From NCBI GenBank assembly GCA_026125835.1, contig JAHCKJ010000174.1:1-5048 (forward strand): a DNA stretch of 5,048 bases. The letters are read 5' to 3'. Each line of letters begins with the position of its first letter. Positions within the stretch are counted from its first letter, which is position 1. Position numbers and translations under genes: made by a program. Positions 1-5,048 of this stretch are shown here, piece after piece. The DNA is from Sphingopyxis sp. Lineage in GTDB: Bacteria; Pseudomonadota; Alphaproteobacteria; Sphingomonadales; Sphingomonadaceae. Under the pieces are notes generated by a model that saw nothing but the letters and a program-made list of their open reading frames with translations, made no database searches and was not told where the DNA came from.

Positions 1-356
1 TCGCTGCCCATCACCGGCTCCTCGCCCAGCGCCGACCACTGGCCGGCCGAGTCGGGCGCGAGCGCGGTCGCCTCTTCAAACGCCGCCGCCGCGCCACCGA
101 AATCGCCGGTGTCGAAGCGCGCGGCGCCGAGTGCCGACCAGGCTTCGGCGCTGTTCGGTTCGCTGCGCGTCCGCGCCTCGAGTGCCGCAAGCCCGTCGCC
201 AGGCGTCGCCGACGATGTAGGGCTTTCGGGCACCGGTGGCGCCGAATCGCGCCAGATCGCATAGCCGATCGCGGCTGCCAGCAGGAGGAAGGCGGCGATG
301 AGGATCGCCCGGTTGGCGCTTGTCATGCCCCGCGTGATGCCCTTGGTTTCGCTCAT
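1..356 (-). CDS. Membrane-anchored TPR protein, N-terminal part (possible CcmI/CycH-like cytochrome c biogenesis factor)
   Basis: The gene reads leftward from an ATG at 356-354 and runs off the window start, so only 118 N-terminal residues are visible. Seen: a short charged N-terminus, one hydrophobic segment at about residues 18-35 followed by Arg-Asp, a Pro/Ser/Thr-rich linker (39-53), then a clear tetratricopeptide repeat at about 67-101 (WSALG, GDFGGAAAAFEEA, ALAP signatures) and the beginning of a second (QWSALGE). The topology suggests an inner-membrane anchor with TPRs probably in the periplasm, serving protein-protein contacts. A G-rich Shine-Dalgarno-like stretch (complement of 359-368) sits just before the ATG and supports this start; an internal ATG at codon 11 (326-324) is the alternative. 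The second repeat, with LGE followed by VMGS, resembles CcmI/CycH-type TPR proteins that present apocytochrome for haem ligation. That assignment is inference from a fragment; a generic TPR protein is equally possible. Confidence 0.8.
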   Translation of the reverse strand, partial: MSETKGITRGMTSANRAILIAAFLLLAAAIGYAIWRDSAPPVPESPTSSATPGDGLAALEARTRSEPNSAEAWSALGAARFDTGDFGGAAAAFEEATALAPDSAGQWSALGEEPVMGS

Positions 357-441
357 TTCCACCCCTTTTGGCCGGACCCGAAAAATATCGGCCGCCGCTG
401 CGCTGCCATATTGCCTTTGCCCCGCGATGGTGTAGCCTTTC

Positions 442-505
442 CCCCACAAGGTCGGTCAACGATAAAATCGTCAGGGGTCGCACCGGCTTTCCCGGTTATG
501 TGGGG
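442..505 (+). promoter_or_regulatory. Possible folded gdhA mRNA leader that pairs the ribosome binding site
   Basis: CCCCACA at 442-448 is exactly complementary to TGTGGGG at 499-505, giving a 7-bp closing stem. It encloses two hairpins: ACGAT/ATCGT (459-463/467-471, 3-base loop) and ACCGG/CCGGT (482-486/492-496, 5-base loop). The right arm of the closing stem covers the first half of the gdhA Shine-Dalgarno region, so the fold would make a three-way junction limiting ribosome access. The pairings are read directly; that they form in RNA and regulate anything is inference. The fold requires transcription to start at or before 442. Short stems of this kind arise readily by chance in GC-rich DNA. 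Confidence 0.3.
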
Positions 506-510
506 AGGGG
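502..510 (+). promoter_or_regulatory. gdhA ribosome binding site
   Basis: A purine-only GGGGAGGGG tract lies three bases before the ATG at 514. Its GGAGG core complements the 3' end of 16S rRNA and, measured from that core (504-508), leaves five bases to the start codon. It fixes the start at 514 over the next in-frame ATG at 550, which has no comparable site upstream. Confidence 0.75.
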
Positions 511-513
511 TGC

Positions 514-1869
514 ATGGCAGTTTCGGATCACGTCGATTTTGCGACGTTCATGGAAGGCGTGAAACGGCGCAACCCGGGGCAACCCGAGTTCGTCCAGGCG
601 GTGCAAGAGGTGTCCGAGGACATTTTCGATTTCATCGCCGACAAGGAAGAATATCACGCGCAGCAAATTTTGCGGCGGATCGCCGAACCCGACCGGGTGG
701 TGTCATTCCGCGTCTGCTGGGAGGACGACAACGGTAATGTCCGTGTCCAGCGCGGCTGGCGCGTCCAGAACAACAATGCCATCGGCCCGTATAAGGGGGG
801 CATCCGCTTCCACCCGTCGGTGACCGAATCGGTGCTCAAATTCCTGGCGTTCGAACAGACGTTCAAAAATGCGCTGACCGGGCTGCCGATGGGCGGCGGC
901 AAGGGCGGGTCGAACTTCAATCCCAAGGGTAAGAGCGTGCGCGAAATCATGCGCTTTTGCCAAAGCTTCATGACCGAGCTCTATCGTCACATCGGCGCCG
1001 ACGTCGACGTCCCCGCGGGCGACATCGGGGTGGGCGGACGCGAGATCGGCTTCATGTTCGGCCAGTATAAGCGGATCACCAACGAATTTACCGGCGTACT
1101 CACCGGCAAGGGTTTGGAATGGGGCGGATCGCTGATCCGGACCGAAGCGACCGGCTATGGCGCGGTCTATTTCCTCCAGAACATGCTCGCCGCCAAGAAT
1201 ATGGATCTGGTCGGCAAGACCGCGGTGATTTCGGGGTCGGGCAATGTCGCGACCCACGCGGCCGAAAAGATCGTCCAATTGGGCGGCAAGGTGCTCACGC
1301 TCTCCGATTCGGGCGGTTTCATCCACGATCCCGACGGCATCACCCAGGAAAAGATCGACTGGGTCAAGGCGCACAAGACGCACCGCCGCGGCCGGATCGA
1401 GGAATATTGCGAGGAGTTCAAAGGCGCGAGCTTCACCGCCGGCAAGACCCCGTGGGGCGTCAAATGCGACGTCGCCTTGCCGTGTGCGACACAGAATGAA
1501 CTGCTCGGCGACGATGCGAAGATGCTGGTCGCCAACGGCTGTATCGCGGTCAGCGAGGGCGCCAACATGCCGACCAACCTCGACGGCGTGCATGTGTTCA
1601 AGGATGCGAAGATCATGTTCGCGCCGGGCAAGGCGGCCAATGCCGGCGGGGTCGCGGTGTCGGGGCTGGAAATGAGCCAGAACAGCGGCCGCCGCAGCTG
1701 GAACGAGGCCGAATTGCAACAGATGCTGAAGGACATCATGCACGGCATCCACCAAAGCTGCCTGACCTATGGCGACCGCGGCGGCGGCTATATCGACTAT
1801 GTCAAGGGCGCAAATATCGCGGGTTTCAAGAAGGTAGCCGACGCGATGCTGGCATTTGGCGTCGTTTGA
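514..1869 (+). CDS. gdhA: Glutamate dehydrogenase, hexameric type, probably NADP-specific (EC 1.4.1.4)
   Basis: This cytoplasmic enzyme reversibly aminates 2-oxoglutarate to L-glutamate with ammonium and a reduced nicotinamide cofactor. At 451 residues it has the full length of the roughly 450-residue bacterial hexameric (E. coli GdhA-like) family. Seen: the N-terminal substrate domain with GPYKGGIRFHP (91-101, K94), TFKNAL (K118), PMGGGKGG (125-132, catalytic K130) and VPAGDIGVGGREIG (catalytic D170). These sit at a constant +5 offset from K89, K113, K125 and D165 of the Clostridium symbiosum enzyme. The cofactor domain carries a Rossmann turn GSGNVA (241-246), then LSDSGG (263-268). Near the C-terminus are EGANMPTN (348-354) and APGKAANAGGV followed by VSGLEMSQNS. 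The SDS stretch after the second Rossmann strand resembles NADP-using members, so NADP(H) preference is likely but not proven. No lesion or missing catalytic residue is seen. Transcription may continue into the cytochrome gene 36 bases downstream. Confidence 0.97.
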   Translation: MAVSDHVDFATFMEGVKRRNPGQPEFVQAVQEVSEDIFDFIADKEEYHAQQILRRIAEPDRVVSFRVCWEDDNGNVRVQRGWRVQNNNAIGPYKGGIRFHPSVTESVLKFLAFEQTFKNALTGLPMGGGKGGSNFNPKGKSVREIMRFCQSFMTELYRHIGADVDVPAGDIGVGGREIGFMFGQYKRITNEFTGVLTGKGLEWGGSLIRTEATGYGAVYFLQNMLAAKNMDLVGKTAVISGSGNVATHAAEKIVQLGGKVLTLSDSGGFIHDPDGITQEKIDWVKAHKTHRRGRIEEYCEEFKGASFTAGKTPWGVKCDVALPCATQNELLGDDAKMLVANGCIAVSEGANMPTNLDGVHVFKDAKIMFAPGKAANAGGVAVSGLEMSQNSGRRSWNEAELQQMLKDIMHGIHQSCLTYGDRGGGYIDYVKGANIAGFKKVADAMLAFGVV

Positions 1870-1893
1870 GGGCAGAATAGCGCGCAGGGTAAA

Positions 1894-1898
1894 GGGGG
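1894..1898 (+). promoter_or_regulatory. Ribosome binding site of the multihaem cytochrome gene
   Basis: A GGGGG run preceded by AAA ends seven bases before the ATG at 1906, within the 36-base gap after gdhA. It supports that start, which also supplies a complete signal or anchor segment. The gap shows no stem-loop plus T-run, so no intrinsic terminator separates the two genes. Confidence 0.6.
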
Positions 1899-1905
1899 TT
1901 CGGGC

Positions 1906-3360
1906 ATGACCACCGACGCGGGTTCAGGACGCGGCGAGCGACCGTGGGCGGCCATCGCGGCGTTCGCGGCGATGCTCCTCGCGCTGGCGGTCGCGGCGTT
2001 CGTGCTCGCTCCCCCGGCCCAGTCGCAGGGCGACGTCGGCGCGCGTTACACCGGCGTCGCGTCGTGCGCGGGATCGACCTGTCACGGCCGGATGGAGGGC
2101 GACGGCACCGTCGTCCGCCAGGACGAGCTGATGAAATGGCAGGAACCCTCGACCCCCGGCGGCGCGCACAGCCGCGCCTGGGCGGTGCTGAACAACAGCC
2201 GCAGCCGGTTCATCGCGCGCAACCTGGGGATCGGCGACCCGGCGACGGCGCAGATGTGCATCGGCTGTCACGCGACGGCGGGGGCGGTTGCCGCAAAGGG
2301 CGCGGTGCGCGGCACCTTACCGCTCGAGGACGGGGTCGGCTGCGAATCCTGCCACGGCCCGGCGGGTGGCTGGCTGGCGAGCCATTATGCCGGGGTCGGC
2401 ACCAACGCCAATCCCGACGCCGAAATGCGCCAGAAACATCTCGCCAACCTGTCGGCGGGGCTCAAGAAGCTCGAGGATCCCGTCGTCCGCGCGGGGGTGT
2501 GCGTCGATTGCCATTTCGGATCGGCCGCCGACGGTCAGTTCGTCACCCACCGCATCATGGCGGCGGGGCATCCGCGCATCGCATTCGAGCTCGACCTGTT
2601 TTCCTCGATGCAGGCACATCATCAGGAGGACGCCGATTATGGCTGGCGCAAGTTCGGTTCGGCGACCGGACGCACCGACCATGTCCAGATGTGGGCGGTG
2701 GGACAGGCGACCGCGATCGAACGCAGCCTGGCGCTGTTCCAGTCGCGCCGCGGCACCGAAGGGATGTTCCCCGAATTTTACTTCCTCGATTGCCACAGCT
2801 GCCACCGCCGCATCTTCGATCAAGCGAAGCCGGTGCGGACCGGGGTCGACAATCCGGGCCGCGATATTCCCGAAGGGATGCCGCCCTATAATGACGAAAA
2901 TCTGATCATGCTCGCCGCCGCCGCGCGCATGGCGTCGCCCGCGCTGGCCGACCAGCTGGCGGCGCGCACCGCGGCGTTCCACAAGGCGATGGCGACCGAC
3001 CGCGCGAGCGCGGTGCAGGCGGCAGCGCAGTTGTCGCAAACCGTCGCGGCGCTCAAAAGCGCGTTCGCGGCGCGCAGCTTCTCGGGCGCCGACGCCTTTG
3101 CGATGGTCGATGCGATTTCGGCGAAGGCGATCGGCGACCGTTTCACCGATTTTTCGGGGTCGCAGCAGGCGGTGATGGGGGTCGATACCCTGCTCAACGC
3201 GCTGGTGTCGTCGGGGCGCGTCACCGTCGGCGCAGCTGCGGGCATCCGCAGCGACATCGACCGCGCCTATGCCGCGGTCAAGGATCCCAACGCCTACAAG
3301 CCCGCCGAATTCCAGGCGTCGTTCGGCAGCGCGGTCCGCGCCATCCGGGCGCTGCGGTAG
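1906..3360 (+). CDS. Exported pentahaem c-type cytochrome, cytochrome c554-like
   Basis: A predicted periplasmic electron-transfer protein of 484 residues. An N-terminal hydrophobic segment (about 14-35) followed by APPAQSQ could be a signal peptide cleaved near residue 40 or a retained anchor. Five covalent haem sites are seen: CAGSTCH at 54-60 (CX4CH spacing), CIGCH 118-122, CESCH 146-150, CVDCH 199-203 and CHSCH 296-300. Several other His residues (88, 160, 178, 215, 222, 238, 239, 259) could be distal axial ligands, and THRIMAAGHPRIAFELD (214-230) looks like a conserved family segment. The YTGVASC lead-in and motif order resemble the Cytochrome_C554 (PF13435-type) multihaem group. Residues from about 330 to the end contain no Cys and are Ala-rich and probably helical. 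It ends four bases before the GlcG/HbpS-like lipoprotein gene, so the two are very likely co-expressed. Electron donor, acceptor and substrate cannot be told from the sequence; enzymatic activity as opposed to pure electron carriage is open. Confidence 0.92.
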   Translation: MTTDAGSGRGERPWAAIAAFAAMLLALAVAAFVLAPPAQSQGDVGARYTGVASCAGSTCHGRMEGDGTVVRQDELMKWQEPSTPGGAHSRAWAVLNNSRSRFIARNLGIGDPATAQMCIGCHATAGAVAAKGAVRGTLPLEDGVGCESCHGPAGGWLASHYAGVGTNANPDAEMRQKHLANLSAGLKKLEDPVVRAGVCVDCHFGSAADGQFVTHRIMAAGHPRIAFELDLFSSMQAHHQEDADYGWRKFGSATGRTDHVQMWAVGQATAIERSLALFQSRRGTEGMFPEFYFLDCHSCHRRIFDQAKPVRTGVDNPGRDIPEGMPPYNDENLIMLAAAARMASPALADQLAARTAAFHKAMATDRASAVQAAAQLSQTVAALKSAFAARSFSGADAFAMVDAISAKAIGDRFTDFSGSQQAVMGVDTLLNALVSSGRVTVGAAAGIRSDIDRAYAAVKDPNAYKPAEFQASFGSAVRAIRALR

Positions 3361-3364
3361 GGCC

Positions 3365-5048
3365 ATGCAGGGCAAGAGCCATCTTTTCCGTTCGGCGGCC
3401 TTTGCGGCGATGGGGGCGCTGCTGCTGACGTCGTGCGGCGGCGGCGGTGGCGGCAGCACGCCGACGCCCAGCCCGGCGCCCGCGCCGACGCCAACCCCGA
3501 CCGGCGGTCTCTACACGCCGCCCGCCGCCGAAGCGCTGACCGTCGCCGATGTCGAACGCGTAATGGCGCAGGCGATCGCCGAAGCGCAGGCGCGTAATCT
3601 GCCGTCGGTGATCGCGGTGACCGACCGCGTCGGCAATGTCCTCGGTGTGTTCCGCATGACCGGTGCGCGCGCCACCGCGACAACCTCCGCGGCGCCGAAC
3701 GGCATCAGCATCGACGCGCAGAACGTCACTTTTCCTGCCGAGGGCGGCGCGATCGCCAAGGCGGTGACCGGCGCGTATTTGTCGAGCGGCGGCAACGCCT
3801 TTTCGACCCGCACCGCCAGCCAGATCGTCCAGGAACATTTCCCGCCCGCGCCGACCACGGTCGGGCTGGAGAGCGGCCCGCTGTTCGGGGTGCAGTTCAG
3901 CCAGCTGCCGTGCAGCGACCTGTCGGCGCGGTTCGGCGCCGCGGGGAGTGCGGCGCTGATCGGCCCCAAACGCTCCCCGCTCGGCCTCGCTGCCGATCCG
4001 GGCGGGCTGCCGCTCTACAAGAATGGCGTGCTCGTCGGCGGTATCGGGGTGATGGGCGACGGCGTCTACGGCAGCGATCCCAATATCCTCGACATCGACA
4101 ATGACGCCGAAGAGTTTATCGCGCTCGCGGGCACGCGCGGGTTCGAGGCGCCGTCGACGATCACCGCCGACAGGATCACCGTCGACGGCACGTCGCTGCG
4201 CTTTTCCGACGCGACCTTTGCCGGGGTGCAGACCAGCGGCAGCGCGAGTTTTGCCAGCCTCAATGGCGTTGCGGGCAATCTGGTTGCGGTCATCGGCTAT
4301 GCCAATGCCGCGATTACCGCGGGGGTCGCCTATGGCAGCGAAGCGTCGGGCATCCGCGCTGCGACCGCCGCCGAATTTTCGAACCGCGACGCCTTTGTCC
4401 TCACCGATGGCAGCGGCGCGAACCGCTATCCGCTGCGCGCCGGAACCGATGGCGCGAGCAACCCGGCGCCGCTGACGCAGGCCGAAGCGCGCGCGGTGCT
4501 GGAGGAGGCCTTTGCGGTGATGAGCCGCGCGCGCGCGCAGATTCGCCGCCCGCTCGACAGTCGGGCGCAGGTGACGATCAGCATCGTCGACACCCATGGT
4601 TCGGTGCTTGGTATCGTCCGTTCGCCCGACGCGCCGATTTTCGGGACTGATGTGTCCTTACAGAAAGCGCGCACCGCGGCGTTTTTCTCTCATCCGCAGG
4701 CGGGGACCGAACTCGGCGCCAATGCCAGCGCCGACGTCCGCCAGTTCGTCCCGGCGACGCGCAGCTTCCTGAACGACCCGGCGGCGCTGACCGGCAATGT
4801 CGCTTATGCCGATCGCGCGATCGGCAACATCGCGCGTCCCTATTTTCCCGACGGCGAGGTCGGACGCCCGCCGGGGCCGCTGTCGCGCCCGATCGCGCAA
4901 TTCAATCCCTTTTCGACGGGACTGCAATCGGCATTGATTATCGGCAATCTCGGCGCGCATCTGGGCTTTGTATCGGGGGCCATCGCAACCGATACCCCGG
5001 CACGCTGCACCACCCTGCCCGATGTCGCGCCGGGGCAGAACCGGCTGC
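3365..5048 (+). CDS. Lipoprotein with two GlcG/HbpS-like (haem-binding/DUF336) domains, 3' end missing
   Basis: An open frame of 561 codons that continues past the window end. Seen: a lipoprotein signal with lipobox LTSC (21-24, lipidated C24), a six-Gly run and a Pro/Thr/Ala linker (25-48). A first GlcG/HbpS-like region runs from about 57 to 235 (LTVADVERVMAQAIAEAQ, VIAVTDRVGNVLGVFRM, AIAKAVTGAYLSS, then LPLYKNGVLVGGIGVMGDG). After an intervening stretch (about 245-365) a second region starts at about 370 (LTQAEARAVLEEAF, VTISIVDTHGSVLGIVR, SLQKARTAAFFS). The second copy's expected final GGIGV-type strand is not reached, so perhaps 50-100 residues are missing. PF03928-type domains are known from haem-binding HbpS, GlcG and the PduO C-terminus; haem binding here is unproven and no ligand is assignable. 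C183 and C548 could form a disulfide. The start at 3365 lies four bases after the cytochrome stop, with only a weak TAGGG near it, suggesting translational coupling. Location is the envelope, membrane-attached. Confidence 0.88.
   Translation, partial: MQGKSHLFRSAAFAAMGALLLTSCGGGGGGSTPTPSPAPAPTPTPTGGLYTPPAAEALTVADVERVMAQAIAEAQARNLPSVIAVTDRVGNVLGVFRMTGARATATTSAAPNGISIDAQNVTFPAEGGAIAKAVTGAYLSSGGNAFSTRTASQIVQEHFPPAPTTVGLESGPLFGVQFSQLPCSDLSARFGAAGSAALIGPKRSPLGLAADPGGLPLYKNGVLVGGIGVMGDGVYGSDPNILDIDNDAEEFIALAGTRGFEAPSTITADRITVDGTSLRFSDATFAGVQTSGSASFASLNGVAGNLVAVIGYANAAITAGVAYGSEASGIRAATAAEFSNRDAFVLTDGSGANRYPLRAGTDGASNPAPLTQAEARAVLEEAFAVMSRARAQIRRPLDSRAQVTISIVDTHGSVLGIVRSPDAPIFGTDVSLQKARTAAFFSHPQAGTELGANASADVRQFVPATRSFLNDPAALTGNVAYADRAIGNIARPYFPDGEVGRPPGPLSRPIAQFNPFSTGLQSALIIGNLGAHLGFVSGAIATDTPARCTTLPDVAPGQNRL
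3437..3508 (+). other. Low-complexity Gly/Pro-Thr-Ala linker after the lipidation site
   Basis: Six consecutive Gly codons are followed by alternating Thr-Pro, Ser-Pro and Ala-Pro codons up to residue 48 of the lipoprotein. Such segments act as flexible tethers that hold a folded domain away from the membrane. The DNA is a GGC-rich and CCG/ACG-rich tract, likely to vary in length between strains. Confidence 0.75.
4807..4826. repeat. Perfect 20-base palindrome inside the lipoprotein gene
   Basis: TGCCGATCGCGCGATCGGCA is identical to its reverse complement over all 20 bases; the flanking bases (A and A) break the symmetry. It lies in frame in the second GlcG-like region and codes for A-D-R-A-I-G with parts of the flanking codons. 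It has no loop and no T-run, so it is not a typical terminator. It could be a binding site, a site with methylation potential (two GATC), or chance reinforced by GC-rich codon use. Confidence 0.6.

Larger units (their letters stand above)
357..513. promoter_or_regulatory. Divergent intergenic region between the TPR gene and gdhA
   Basis: This 157-base gap must hold promoters for both divergent genes. It is visibly richer in A/T runs than the flanking genes. Toward gdhA, a TAAAAT at 463-468 is a five-of-six match to a -10 box but lacks a good -35 at the usual distance. An alternative pair is TTGCCT (411-416) with TAGCCT (433-438), spacer 16, also weak. Toward the TPR gene, the complement of 382-387 reads TATTTT, again without a convincing -35. 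Small inverted repeats are present: GGCCG/CGGCC (370-374/389-393), ACGAT-AAA-ATCGT (459-471) and ACCGG-CTTTC-CCGGT (482-496). No named regulator site is recognisable. The promoter role follows from the gene layout; the exact boxes are tentative. Confidence 0.55.

Noticed and set aside
370..393. GGCCG/CGGCC inverted repeat as a terminator
   Set aside because: The arms are only five bases with a 14-base A/T-rich loop and no T-run on either strand. It lies upstream of both divergent genes, where a terminator is not expected.
368..562. 64-codon plus-strand open frame across the gdhA leader
   Set aside because: It lacks a ribosome binding site, overlaps the gdhA start in a different frame and has no recognisable content. 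A leader peptide is not supported.
703..1755. 350-codon open frame on the minus strand opposite gdhA
   Set aside because: It lies entirely antisense to a gene with full family conservation; its product is Arg/His/Asp/Ala-rich with no domain. It is a GC-driven shadow.
1944..2891. 315-codon plus-strand open frame overlapping the cytochrome in another frame
   Set aside because: The product is an Arg/Gly-rich out-of-frame reading with no haem motifs or signal; it is a shadow of the real gene.
2317..3459. 380-codon open frame on the minus strand opposite the cytochrome gene
   Set aside because: It overlaps the haem-motif-bearing frame; composition is Arg-rich and no family signature is visible.
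3437..3508. GGC/CCG-rich tract considered as a DNA repeat or recombination site
   Set aside because: It codes in frame for a lipoprotein linker typical of the region after a lipidated Cys, which is sufficient explanation.
4526..4538. Alternating CG run of 13 bases
   Set aside because: It is explained by consecutive Arg-Ala codons (CGC GCG) in the lipoprotein; Z-DNA potential is possible but there is no sign of function.
3278..4597. 439-codon open frame on the minus strand opposite the lipoprotein gene
   Set aside because: The plus-strand frame has a lipobox and two recognisable domains. The antisense product is low-complexity Arg/Ala-rich and includes the complement of the Gly/Pro linker.

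Overview
The window is high-GC, densely coding DNA with the look of an alphaproteobacterium, most likely Sphingomonadales (a Sphingopyxis- or Sphingomonas-like genome). That placement rests on codon use, short G-rich ribosome binding sites and the general look of the proteins; no marker gene fixes it. Four protein genes are present, two of them cut by the window ends. No tRNA, rRNA, CRISPR array, insertion sequence or phage gene is visible.

Layout. Positions 1-356 (minus strand) hold the N-terminal part of a membrane-anchored TPR protein, possibly of the CcmI/CycH type that helps cytochrome c maturation. Positions 357-513 are a divergent intergenic region with candidate promoter elements. It also holds inverted repeats that could fold the gdhA leader so that the ribosome binding site is partly paired. 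Positions 514-1869 (plus) encode a complete E. coli-type hexameric glutamate dehydrogenase with all expected catalytic residues. After a 36-base gap without an obvious terminator, 1906-3360 (plus) encode an exported c-type cytochrome with five haem-attachment motifs, the first an unusual CX4CH, plus a haem-free Ala-rich C-terminal third. Four bases later, from 3365 to the window end (plus), comes a lipoprotein with two divergent GlcG/HbpS-like (Haem_degrading, PF03928-type) domains separated by an insertion. Its 3' end lies outside the window.

How the genes may work together. GdhA is cytoplasmic and links ammonium to 2-oxoglutarate/glutamate. The cytochrome and the lipoprotein act outside the inner membrane and are almost certainly co-translated, which makes them a candidate envelope redox or haem-handling module of unknown function. 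This pair is the most interesting content of the window. If the divergent TPR gene is truly a cytochrome c maturation factor, it adds a thematic link, but that is inference. The longest antisense open frames (opposite gdhA, the cytochrome and the lipoprotein) are GC-driven shadows.
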